A DNA stretch of 64,000 nucleotides, from NCBI RefSeq assembly GCF_040822115.1, contig NZ_CP162004.1:806001-870000 (forward strand), in the 5' to 3' direction. The DNA comes from Flavobacterium sp. WC2421 (GTDB lineage Bacteria > Bacteroidota > Bacteroidia > Flavobacteriales > Flavobacteriaceae). A program made the translations under genes and the position numbers. The notes below the pieces were generated by a model. That model was not told the origin of the DNA, searched no databases, and was given only the letters and a program-made list of their open reading frames with translations. This document shows, piece by piece, positions 1 to 7,261 of this stretch; position 1 is the first letter of the stretch; each line of letters starts with the position of its first letter.

Positions 1-267
1 ATTAAAAGCTTTAGCACGAAATCCATTTTCTACATTTTCCAATCGGTCTAGAGCTTCTATAATCAAGTTATTCAGTAACTTAGCATATTCTGTTGGTTCA
101 ACACCTTTTGATTTTCGATTAAAAAGCGTGTAGCCTACATGGGCCTCTAGCATTGCTATTTGCTGACTCACTGCAGGTTGACTTATAAACAACTCTTTGG
201 CAGCTAAAGAAAAGTTCCCGTTTTTATACACGGATTTAAAAGTTCTGTACCATTCTAGATTGACCAT
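1..267 (-). CDS. LysR-family transcriptional regulator, N-terminal part (runs off window)
   Basis: Reading the minus strand from the ATG at 265-267 gives an open frame of 89 codons that leaves the window at base 1. It begins MVNLEWYRTFKSVYKNGNFS and contains a typical LysR winged helix-turn-helix: the SLAAKELFISQPAVSQQIAM segment (about residues 20-39) is the HTH, followed by LFNRKSKG, the usual wing start. The effector-binding domain lies outside the window. It is transcribed divergently from the DJ-1/YqhD gene pair starting at 354, with 86 bp between the starts. LysR proteins often control the divergent neighbour, so regulation of that pair is a reasonable inference; the inducer cannot be told. 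Confidence 0.9.
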   Translation of the reverse strand, partial: MVNLEWYRTFKSVYKNGNFSLAAKELFISQPAVSQQIAMLEAHVGYTLFNRKSKGVEPTEYAKLLNNLIIEALDRLENVENGFRAKAFN

Positions 268-270
268 GAT

Positions 271-294
271 ATAAATATATTTATCACAAACATA
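271..294 (-). promoter_or_regulatory. Promoter element and AT palindrome upstream of the LysR gene
   Basis: Bases 287-294 read TATGTTTG on the minus strand, a match to the Bacteroidota -7 box TAnnTTTG, placed just upstream of the LysR start. Between it and the ATG lies the perfect 14-bp palindrome ATAAATATATTTAT (271-284), which could be an autoregulatory operator. No strong -33 TTTG was found, so the call is tentative. Confidence 0.35.
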
Positions 295-305
295 ATTTAA
301 ATTAT

Positions 306-336
306 TTTTACTAATAGCATATTCGCCGTAAATTTG
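306..336 (+). promoter_or_regulatory. Promoter of the DJ-1/YqhD gene pair
   Basis: TAAATTTG at 329-336 fits the Bacteroidota -7 consensus TAnnTTTG. TTTA at 306-309 is a one-mismatch -33 element with 19 nt spacing. Transcription would start near 343, leaving a short leader before the ATG at 354. Confidence 0.5.
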
Positions 337-353
337 TAGTAATAAAATCAGTT

Positions 354-1124
354 ATGAAGAAAATAGCATTATTTACAATTATTGCATTAACTGTGGGTTG
401 CATTAAAGCAACCGCACAAAAACAAAATAAAAAAGACATGAAAAAAGTATTATTTGTTCTTACTAGTCACGATAAATTAGGAGACACCGGAGAAAAAACA
501 GGATTTTGGACAGAAGAATTTGCTGCTCCTTATTATGAGTTAGCTGACAAAGGAGTCCTAATTGATATTGCTACTCCGCTTGGTGGTCAACCTCCAATTG
601 ATCCAAAAAGTGAAGACCCGTCATCGGCAACTGAAGACACAAAACGATTTGACAAAGACACTGAATTACAAGCTAAATTAAGTAAAACACATAAATTAGC
701 CGATGTAAAAGAGTCTGATTACGATGCTGTTTTTTATCCAGGTGGTCATGGACCATTATGGGATCTAGCTTCAAATAAAAATTCAGATGCATTAATCTCA
801 GCATTTTACACTAATAATAAACCAGTAGCTTTTGTTTGTCATTCACCAGCGGTATTGAAAAATGTAAAAGTAAATGGAGAATTTTTAGTTAAAGGTAAAA
901 ACGTAACTGGTTTTTCTAACACTGAAGAAGCTGCAGTAGGATTAACTGATGTGGTTCCTTTTTTATTAGAAGACGCCTTACAAGCTAATGGAGCAACGTA
1001 TTCTAAAGTTGAAGATTGGCATCCTTATGCAGTAGAAGACGGTTTGTTGATTACTGGGCAAAACCCTGCATCCTCTAAATTAGTTGCTGAAAAATTATTA
1101 CATCAATTAAACGAAAAAAAATAA
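354..1124 (+). CDS. Exported DJ-1/PfpI-family (type 1 glutamine amidotransferase-like) protein
   Basis: The 256-aa product starts with a hydrophobic export signal; the TVGC at residues 13-16 is a weak lipobox, so it may be a lipoprotein. The rest is a DJ-1/PfpI fold of the Hsp31/YhbO-like class: GFWTEEFAAPY (residues 50-60) supplies the conserved Glu, YPGGHGPLWDL is the glycine-rich segment, and FVCHSP puts the nucleophile at Cys162 next to His163. Family members are described as glyoxalase III, deglycase-like or stress chaperones; which applies here is unknown. An alternative internal start (MKKVLFVLTSHD, residue 29) would give a cytoplasmic protein of usual family length. Only 2 bp separate its stop from the alcohol dehydrogenase start, suggesting a joint role in reactive-aldehyde detoxification. 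Confidence 0.85.
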   Translation: MKKIALFTIIALTVGCIKATAQKQNKKDMKKVLFVLTSHDKLGDTGEKTGFWTEEFAAPYYELADKGVLIDIATPLGGQPPIDPKSEDPSSATEDTKRFDKDTELQAKLSKTHKLADVKESDYDAVFYPGGHGPLWDLASNKNSDALISAFYTNNKPVAFVCHSPAVLKNVKVNGEFLVKGKNVTGFSNTEEAAVGLTDVVPFLLEDALQANGATYSKVEDWHPYAVEDGLLITGQNPASSKLVAEKLLHQLNEKK

Positions 1125-1126
1125 GC

Positions 1127-2284
1127 ATGTTAAACTTCGAATTATATAATCCCACGAATCTTGTATTCGGAAAAGGACAAATTGAAAAACTAGGAAGCCT
1201 TGTACCCAAAGGAGCTAAAATATTATTGGCTTACGGTGGTGGAAGTATCTTTAAAAACGGAATTCACGAACAAGTACTCCACAATCTTAAAGGGCACGAA
1301 ATTGTAGAATTTAGCGGAATTGAAGCTAATCCTCATTTTGAAACTTTAATGAAAGCAGTAGCCATTGTTAAAGAACAACATATTGATTTTATTCTTGCCG
1401 TTGGTGGTGGATCTGTAATTGATGGTGTGAAATTTATTTCAGCAGCTGTTAATTTTGAAGGAAACCCAATCGATATCTTGCAAAAACGCATTTTAATTAA
1501 AGAGAATGCAGTGCCTTTTGGAACTGTATTAACCTTGCCTGCTACAGGAAGCGAAATGAATTCTGGAGCTGTTGTAACTATTGAATCGACCAAAGAGAAA
1601 TTGGCTTTTGGTGGTTCAGCTATGTTTCCACAATTCTCTATTTGCGATCCAACGGTGATTGAATCTTTGCCAAAAAGACAATTGCAAAACGGTGTTGTCG
1701 ATGCCTACACGCACGTAATGGAGCAATACTTAACTTATCCACACGAAGGTTATTTACAAGACCGCATTGCCGAAGGAATTTTACAAACCTTAATTGAAGT
1801 AGGTCCACAGGTAGTTGAAAATCCTAAAGATTATGCTTTGGCATCTAATTTTATGTGGAGTTGCACCATGGCCTTAAACGGTTTAATCCAAAAAGGAGTT
1901 CCTAGTGACTGGGCAACACACATGATAGGTCATGAACTAACTGCGATGTTCGGAATTGACCATGCACGAACTCTTGCTGTTATTGCTCCAAGTTTGTACA
2001 AAGTAATGTTTGAGACTAAAAAAGGAAAACTAGCACAATACGGAAAACGCATCTTCAACTTAGAAGGAACGGAAGATGAAATTGCTAACGAAGCTATAAA
2101 TAAAACGGTTGAATTCTTCCACAAAATGGGAATGGACACGAAGCTATCTGACTATACAAAAGAGTATAATCACACTGCTGATTTCATTGTAAATCGTTTT
2201 GATGAACGCGGATGGAAAGGTTTAGGAGAAAGACAAAACATCACTTTAGACAAAGTAAAAGCTATTGTGGAAATGAGTTACTAA
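1127..2284 (+). CDS. Iron-containing NADPH-dependent alcohol dehydrogenase, YqhD type
   Basis: The protein is 385 aa, close to E. coli YqhD (387 aa). The N-terminal dinucleotide-binding half carries FGKGQIEKLG and AVGGGSVIDG (GGGS nucleotide motif). The metal-binding half has the four ligands Asp192 and His196 (DAYTHVMEQYL), His265 (WATHMIGHEL) and His279 (GIDHARTLA), each two residues before its YqhD equivalent. The family reduces short and medium aldehydes, including lipid-peroxidation and methylglyoxal-type products, with NADPH. Its close coupling to the DJ-1-like gene and the divergent LysR gene resembles an aldehyde-stress module; that grouping is inference, the enzyme family is clear. 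Confidence 0.9.
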   Translation: MLNFELYNPTNLVFGKGQIEKLGSLVPKGAKILLAYGGGSIFKNGIHEQVLHNLKGHEIVEFSGIEANPHFETLMKAVAIVKEQHIDFILAVGGGSVIDGVKFISAAVNFEGNPIDILQKRILIKENAVPFGTVLTLPATGSEMNSGAVVTIESTKEKLAFGGSAMFPQFSICDPTVIESLPKRQLQNGVVDAYTHVMEQYLTYPHEGYLQDRIAEGILQTLIEVGPQVVENPKDYALASNFMWSCTMALNGLIQKGVPSDWATHMIGHELTAMFGIDHARTLAVIAPSLYKVMFETKKGKLAQYGKRIFNLEGTEDEIANEAINKTVEFFHKMGMDTKLSDYTKEYNHTADFIVNRFDERGWKGLGERQNITLDKVKAIVEMSY

Positions 2285-2316
2285 TTCAGAATACTGGAAC
2301 TATTACAGTGTAAAAT

Positions 2317-2354
2317 AAAAAGGCGTTTTGAATTTAATTCAAGACGCCTTTTTG
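2317..2354 (+). terminator. Rho-independent terminator after the alcohol dehydrogenase
   Basis: GGCGTTTTGAAT and ATTCAAGACGCC form a 12-bp stem with one T-G wobble and a TTA loop, followed by TTTTT. Confidence 0.85.
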
Positions 2355-2530
2355 ATAACACCAAAACAAAACTAACTAACTCAATTTTCATTTATTTATT
2401 AAAAACTTAATTTATAATAGGTTACAACGTTAATACGATATAAATATTGTAAGAAATTATAAAAAAAAATATTTTATTTTTATGATTGCTTTTTTCAAGC
2501 AATTAAAACTCCAGTTTCTTAAATAATTTT

Positions 2531-2563
2531 TTTGTTTAATTACTCCATTTTTAAGTACTTTTG
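2531..2563 (+). promoter_or_regulatory. Promoter of gpsA
   Basis: TTTG at 2531-2534 and TACTTTTG at 2556-2563 match the Bacteroidota -33 and -7 elements with 21 nt spacing. The start codon at 2581 lies 17 nt after the -7 box, so the leader is very short. Confidence 0.7.
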
Positions 2564-2580
2564 GTTAAATTTATTAAAAA

Positions 2581-3576
2581 ATGGCCGGAAATATAAAATT
2601 CGCAGTTATAGGTGGTGGTAGTTGGGCAACAGCGATTACAAAAATGTTATGTGTAAACCTTTCGGAGGTTTCATGGTACATGCGCAATGAATCAGCTATT
2701 GAGCACATAAAGACTTACAAGCATAACCCTAATTATCTTAGTGCGGTAGAGTTTGACACTAAAAAACTAAAATTAACTAGCGATATTAATGAAGCTGTTG
2801 CATATGCAGACTACCTCATTTTTGCAATTCCTTCTGCATTTTTAAATGATGAGTTAGAAAAACTAACTGTTTCATTAAAAGATAAAATAATCTTTTCAGC
2901 TATTAAAGGAATTGTTCCTGAAACAAGTTTAATTGTTGGCGAACATTTCCATTTTAAATATGACATCCCGTATTATAATATTGGAGTAATTACAGGACCT
3001 TGCCATGCCGAAGAAGTAGCATTAGAGCGTTTATCGTACCTTACTATTGCTTGTGGTGATGCTGATAAAGCAAAATTAGTCGCCAAAAATCTATCAGGAA
3101 ATTTTATAAAAACTAAAATTACAGATGATATCATTGGGACCGAATACGCAGCTATGTTGAAAAACATTTATGCTATTGCTGCTGGAATTGCTCATGGATT
3201 GGGTTATGGTGATAATTTCCAATCCGTTTTAATGAGTAATGGTATCCGAGAGATGAAAAAATTCATCAAGAAAGTCCATAAAATGAAACGAAACATTAAT
3301 GACTCTGCTTATTTAGGAGATTTATTGGTTACTGGATATTCTGTTTTTTCCAGAAATAGAATGTTTGGTAATATGATTGGCAAAGGCTATACTGTAAAGA
3401 GTGCAATGATGGAAATGAGCATGGTTTCTGAGGGCTATTATGCAACAAAAAGCGCTTATAAGCTCAACCAAGGGTACCAGGCGAAAACTCCAATTATAGA
3501 CGCTGTTTATGAAATATTGTACGACGGAAAGGATGCAAAAGCAGTCTTTAAAAAACTAACAGACCAACTGGATTAA
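2581..3576 (+). CDS. gpsA: NAD(P)-dependent glycerol-3-phosphate dehydrogenase
   Basis: This cytoplasmic enzyme reduces dihydroxyacetone phosphate to sn-glycerol 3-phosphate for phospholipid synthesis. The 331-aa length is normal. The N-terminal Rossmann motif VIGGGSWATAITKML (residues 9-23) is intact, the second family block is TGPCHAEEVALERLSY, and the C-terminal catalytic helix region shows KNIYAIAAGIAHGLGYGDN with the catalytic Lys and the substrate-binding segment. It has its own promoter and terminator, so it appears monocistronic. There is no Shine-Dalgarno sequence before the ATG, only TTATTAAAAA, as is usual in this phylum. Confidence 0.95.
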   Translation: MAGNIKFAVIGGGSWATAITKMLCVNLSEVSWYMRNESAIEHIKTYKHNPNYLSAVEFDTKKLKLTSDINEAVAYADYLIFAIPSAFLNDELEKLTVSLKDKIIFSAIKGIVPETSLIVGEHFHFKYDIPYYNIGVITGPCHAEEVALERLSYLTIACGDADKAKLVAKNLSGNFIKTKITDDIIGTEYAAMLKNIYAIAAGIAHGLGYGDNFQSVLMSNGIREMKKFIKKVHKMKRNINDSAYLGDLLVTGYSVFSRNRMFGNMIGKGYTVKSAMMEMSMVSEGYYATKSAYKLNQGYQAKTPIIDAVYEILYDGKDAKAVFKKLTDQLD

Positions 3577-3602
3577 TCTAAAATAATTCGATTTTTAAAC
3601 AC

Positions 3603-3638
3603 AAAAAAGGCGCTATCTCATAAGATAACGCCTTTTTC
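3603..3638. terminator. Bidirectional terminator between gpsA and the convergent small gene
   Basis: AAAAAGGCG-TATCT and AGATA-CGCCTTTTT pair around a CATA loop, with A runs on one side and T runs on the other. It can therefore serve both gpsA and the minus-strand gene ending at 3657. Confidence 0.85.
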
Positions 3639-3656
3639 ATTATGATAAATTATACA

Positions 3657-4064
3657 TTACCTTATAATAACTCCATCAACAAATAAGATAGGAACTTCTT
3701 CCACATCAGTTTCATTAATGGTATTGGCTTTAAAAATAAATTTCTTATCATATAATTTATCATCTATGAAAAAAGTAACCATAAACTCATTGTTAAGTTG
3801 TAATACACTTTTTTCAATCATTTCGATTTTCACTACCGAAACGGACGGTACTTCTACAAAAGCATGACGTAAAAGTGATGTTTTTTTCATCTCTCCATCT
3901 ATAGTCCCAAATGCTTTAGAAACAACCATTACACTTTCTATTAGGTAATCGCTGTCATTTACTAAATAGGCATACCAAACTTTTTCCATAAAGTCGTCAC
4001 TCCATTCTTGGACTGCGGCTATGAAAACGTTCTCTACTTCGGGGATAATTATGTCTTTTTTCAT
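3657..4064 (-). CDS. Conserved-looking hypothetical protein (135 aa)
   Basis: I do not recognise a named family. The product is a soluble acidic protein with no signal peptide or membrane segment. It alternates hydrophobic and polar residues throughout (for example VWYAYLVNDSDYLIESVMVV and LNNEFMVTFFIDDKLYDKKF), suggesting a small mostly-beta fold. It starts MKKDIIIPEVENVF, and no better start is visible. It lies downstream of pheS on the same strand, 190 bp away and separated by a structured repeat, so it is probably not strictly in the pheS transcript. It converges on gpsA and shares its terminator. Confidence 0.7.
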   Translation of the reverse strand: MKKDIIIPEVENVFIAAVQEWSDDFMEKVWYAYLVNDSDYLIESVMVVSKAFGTIDGEMKKTSLLRHAFVEVPSVSVVKIEMIEKSVLQLNNEFMVTFFIDDKLYDKKFIFKANTINETDVEEVPILFVDGVIIR

Positions 4065-4162
4065 TGTGATATAACTCTGAAAGCTACTTTTATAACTATT
4101 AAGAAATTAAGGTTGTTACGTTTAATCCTTATTTGATCAATATTGACTATTCAACTAAAATA

Positions 4163-4248
4163 CTAGCCCAGATAGAAGTGAAAATCCTTTTCTTGTTTTT
4201 CTTTAAAACAAGAAAAGATTGTAACGAATAGCTGGAAATAGCTCCTAA
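4163..4248. repeat. Hairpin-bearing intergenic repeat, copy 1 (possible structured RNA)
   Basis: The conserved left end is CTAGCCC and the conserved right end is GGAAATAGCTCCTAA. Between them is a perfect 13-bp hairpin (CTTTTCTTGTTTT with AAAACAAGAAAAG, arms 4187-4199 and 4205-4217) around the loop TCTTT. The same ends and the same TCTTT loop, but a different paired stem, occur at 23169-23250. The hairpin may also terminate pheS on the minus strand. Orientation is undetermined. Confidence 0.65.
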
Positions 4249-4256
4249 TTCAATTA

Positions 4257-5276
4257 TTAAATACTAGCTTTAAATTGTTCTAAGAAACGAACATCGTTTT
4301 CGTAAAACATACGAATATCGCCTATTTGATAGTTCAACATGGCGATTCTTTCAATCCCCATCCCAAATGCGAAACCAGTATATTCTTCTGGATCGATCCC
4401 GCAATTTTTAAGTACATTAGGATCTACCATTCCACAACCACCAATTTCTAACCAACCAGTTCCTTTGGTAATTCGATAATCAGTTTCGGTTTTTAAACCC
4501 CAGTAAATATCAATTTCGGCACTTGGCTCCGTGAATGGGAAATAAGACGGGCGCAAACGTATTTTTGATTTTCCAAACATCTCTTTGGTAAAATGCAACA
4601 AGGTTTGTTTCAAGTCTGCAAAAGAAACATCTTTGTCGATATAAAGACCTTCTACTTGGTGAAAAATACAGTGAGAACGGGACGAAACAGCTTCGTTACG
4701 GAACACTCTTCCTGGAGAAATAGTACGAATAGGCGGTTTATTGTTCTCCATATAACGCACCTGAACCGATGATGTATGCGTACGCAACAAAATATCAGGA
4801 TTGGTTTGTATGAAAAAAGTATCTTGCATATCACGAGCCGGATGGTATTCTGGCAGATTTAATGCGGTAAAATTATGCCAGTCATCTTCTATTTCTGGAC
4901 CTTCGGACACGTTGAAACCAATGTTTGAAAAGATATCTATAATTTGGTTTTTTACTAATGATATTGGGTGACGAGAACCTATTTTTATTGGTTCAGAAGA
5001 ACGTGTTAAATCACCAAACAACCCTTTACTTTCTTCTTTATTCTCTAAAGATTCTTGTATTGATTTTACCTTTTCTTCGGCAGATGATTTAAGCAAGTTG
5101 ATTACTTGACCAAATTCCTTTTTTTCTTCATTAGGAACATTTTTAAATTCGGCAAAAAACTCTTTTAAAACCCCTTTACTTCCAAGAAATTTAATTCGGA
5201 AAGCTTCTAATTCTGCTGGACTTTGGGTCGAGAAGGCTTGTGCTTCACCGATATATTCTTTTATCTTATCTATCAT
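4257..5276 (-). CDS. pheS: Phenylalanine--tRNA ligase alpha subunit
   Basis: This is the alpha subunit of the cytoplasmic alpha2beta2 enzyme that charges tRNA-Phe. From the second ATG ([15 protein letters not shown]) the product is 339 aa, the usual length; an in-frame ATG 6 bp upstream would add only MK. Class II synthetase motif 2 is seen as [20 protein letters not shown] (with the Arg of FRNE), followed by [18 protein letters not shown]. Motif 3 is [18 protein letters not shown]. The N-terminal coiled-coil tRNA-binding arm is present. pheT is not adjacent, as is common in Bacteroidota. Confidence 0.96.
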   Translation of the reverse strand: MIDKIKEYIGEAQAFSTQSPAELEAFRIKFLGSKGVLKEFFAEFKNVPNEEKKEFGQVINLLKSSAEEKVKSIQESLENKEESKGLFGDLTRSSEPIKIGSRHPISLVKNQIIDIFSNIGFNVSEGPEIEDDWHNFTALNLPEYHPARDMQDTFFIQTNPDILLRTHTSSVQVRYMENNKPPIRTISPGRVFRNEAVSSRSHCIFHQVEGLYIDKDVSFADLKQTLLHFTKEMFGKSKIRLRPSYFPFTEPSAEIDIYWGLKTETDYRITKGTGWLEIGGCGMVDPNVLKNCGIDPEEYTGFAFGMGIERIAMLNYQIGDIRMFYENDVRFLEQFKASI

Positions 5277-5298
5277 TTTCATTCAATAATTGCGTGTG

Positions 5299-5327
5299 CA
5301 AATTTACAAAATTTGTTTCAGGTTTAA
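5299..5327 (-). promoter_or_regulatory. Probable pheS promoter
   Basis: On the minus strand TAAATTTG (5299-5306) matches the -7 box TAnnTTTG 22 bp upstream of the pheS ATG. A TTTA-like -33 element lies about 18-20 nt further upstream, inside a run of GTTTAAA heptamers. Confidence 0.4.
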
Positions 5328-5419
5328 AGTTTAAAGTTTAAAGTTTCCCTGATAAATTGTGAGATTACCATTTAAGTACTACTATAAGGTTAAATAATAT
5401 AAAAACTGATAACTGAACA

Positions 5420-5776
5420 CTACTTTATTACTTCTCTTTCAAGAAAATAATTAACAATTGCTTCTTTCATCAATACGGATTGTTCTCCCGCTTTAAGTGG
5501 TGGCAACTCTTCTTTTACTGTATAATGAGGCCAGCCTTCTTCGTCAAAAAAATCGAATTCATAAAATCCGTATGGTTCTAATAATCGACAAATAGCAATA
5601 TGCATTAAGTTGAGTTTTTCGTCTTTTTTATATTCACGGTGTACTTTTCCTAATTCTTGTACCCCAATTAAATAAATGATAGCGTCTAGATCTAAATCTT
5701 CACCTTGTGAAAATTGATCTGATAATATAGTTACAAGCTGTTCCCAGCGTTCTTTAAGTTGTGTGTCTCTTGACAT
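5420..5776 (-). CDS. Conserved-looking hypothetical protein (118 aa)
   Basis: The start is set at the ATG 5774-5776 (MSRDTQLKERWEQLVTIL). The open frame extends upstream, but the extra 29 residues look non-coding and the chosen start begins a clear amphipathic helix. The product is acidic and soluble, with helix-rich sequence followed by PYGFYEFDFFDEEGWPHY and a C-terminal helix. I recognise no catalytic motif and cannot name the family. It sits upstream of pheS on the same strand, 143 bp away, and is divergent from cvpA. Confidence 0.7.
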   Translation of the reverse strand: MSRDTQLKERWEQLVTILSDQFSQGEDLDLDAIIYLIGVQELGKVHREYKKDEKLNLMHIAICRLLEPYGFYEFDFFDEEGWPHYTVKEELPPLKAGEQSVLMKEAIVNYFLEREVIK

Positions 5777-5954
5777 TGTGATTGTTGATTGTAGATTAAC
5801 GATTTTTGACCCGAGCGATAGCGAAAAGGCAAAGCATTTCAGATTTTCAAAAAAAGCATCCAATTATTATGGCAAAGATAACAACTAGAAAATTGACAAT
5901 GGATGTTTGATAATTCTTTTATATTTGTTCCTTTATCATTACTAAACTAATTTT

Positions 5955-6491
5955 ATGGGAATTTTAGATATTGTCCTGGGTGCATTACTGATATACGCTT
6001 TATTTAAAGGTATGAAAAATGGGCTTTTTGTAGAACTTGCTTCCTTAATTTCGCTAATCTTAGGGATTTATATTGCCATAAAATTCTCCTATGTTGTTCG
6101 TGAAGTCGTATCAAGTCATGTTTCATGGTCTCCAAAATACGTAGAAATAATCGCTTTTGGGCTCACTTTTATAGCCGTAGTCTTAGTAGTGCATTTATTA
6201 GCCAAGGTGCTTACAGGGATTATGGACTTCGCTTTTTTGGGTTGGATTAACAAGTTAGCTGGAGGTTTTTTTAGTGTTATAAAAACCATATTGCTCTTGA
6301 GCATTGTATTGAATCTTTTTCAAAAAATCAACATCAACAATATGCTTACCAAGCAAGAGACGCTAGATAAGTCCATGTTTTACAACCCTATTCAAGAAAC
6401 GTCAAAGTTTATTTATCCAAGATTACAAACCTGGTACGATGATTTTAAAAGCAAAAACGAAGATAAATCACTTACTAATAAGCAAGAATAA
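5955..6491 (+). CDS. cvpA: CvpA-family inner membrane protein
   Basis: The 178-aa protein has four hydrophobic helices and the family pattern: ILDIVLGALLIYALFKGMKN (helix 1 and the conserved G-x-K-G turn), GLFVELASLISLILGIYIA, a third helix near IIAFGLTFIAVVLVVHLLA, and a fourth near GGFFSVIKTILLLSIVLNLF. CvpA proteins were named for colicin V production and are linked to envelope integrity; the mechanism is not settled. TATATTTG at 5920-5927 is a likely -7 promoter box. Its stop lies 8 bp from the stop of the convergent batE, with no space for a terminator. Confidence 0.88.
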   Translation: MGILDIVLGALLIYALFKGMKNGLFVELASLISLILGIYIAIKFSYVVREVVSSHVSWSPKYVEIIAFGLTFIAVVLVVHLLAKVLTGIMDFAFLGWINKLAGGFFSVIKTILLLSIVLNLFQKININNMLTKQETLDKSMFYNPIQETSKFIYPRLQTWYDDFKSKNEDKSLTNKQE

Positions 6492-6499
6492 AGAGAGAA

Positions 6500-7246
6500 T
6501 TACTTTACTTCTTTGATAGCATTATTTTCAATCCAGCCCTCTGTTCCATCTGTTAGCTGCACTTTTTTCCAACCTTCCACAATTTCTTCTACAAAGACTT
6601 TTGTACCTTCATGTAACACCACAATGGTAGAAGCTAATTTTTGGGGCTCACTTTTTACATCCGCCATTTCGGCAAAAACGATTGCTGGCTTTTCGTTTTC
6701 AAAATGGCTTTTTTCAAAAATGGCTGCAGCGACAGTTATCATAAGCAAGAAAACAACCACAAACATGGAGAAGAAAAATATTCTTTTAACCACAGTCATT
6801 TGAGAAAAATAATATCCTATAAAACACAATAGAAACAATACTGAAAATCCTATAGAAATCCATCCCCAAGTATTGTAATGATAAATTGCCGTGAAATCAC
6901 GAAGCAATTTACCAAAACCTACTTTTGGAATTACTTTTATTTCGTCAATAGTTCTTTTTTGTGCAAATCTTAAATTGTTTTGAACGTCCTTATCATTTGG
7001 TTTTAAAACCAAAGCCTTTTCATAATTATAGATAGCAGGAGCTACTTTGTTTAATTTATAATAAGAGTTCCCTAAATTATAATACAATTCAGCCGACTGC
7101 TTATGGCTATTTACCACACTTTCGTATGCATGAACGGCTTCCTGATATTTCCCTTTTTGGTATAAATCATTCCCAGTTTCAAAGCCACTTTGAGCAAAGA
7201 AAATTTGAGAAGTAAATAATAATACTATATAAAAAATGTTTTTCAT
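6500..7246 (-). CDS. batE: BatE: TPR protein with membrane segments and SH3-like tail
   Basis: This is the last gene of the Bat operon. I chose the ATG at 7246 (MKNIFYIVLLFTSQIFFAQS), which gives a clean signal peptide; an ATG 9 bp upstream is also possible. About residues 30-100 are tetratricopeptide repeats (for example AELYYNLGNSYYKLNKVAPA and IYNYEKALVLKPNDKDVQNN). Two hydrophobic helices follow (WGWISIGFSVLFLLCFIGYY and FFFSMFVVVFLLMITVAAA). The C-terminal 60 residues are a bacterial SH3-like domain ending EGWKKVQLTDGTEGWIENNA. It probably scaffolds the membrane-bound Bat complex on the periplasmic side. Its stop abuts that of convergent cvpA. Confidence 0.9.
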   Translation of the reverse strand: MKNIFYIVLLFTSQIFFAQSGFETGNDLYQKGKYQEAVHAYESVVNSHKQSAELYYNLGNSYYKLNKVAPAIYNYEKALVLKPNDKDVQNNLRFAQKRTIDEIKVIPKVGFGKLLRDFTAIYHYNTWGWISIGFSVLFLLCFIGYYFSQMTVVKRIFFFSMFVVVFLLMITVAAAIFEKSHFENEKPAIVFAEMADVKSEPQKLASTIVVLHEGTKVFVEEIVEGWKKVQLTDGTEGWIENNAIKEVK

Positions 7247-7261
7247 CTTAATCATCAATTG

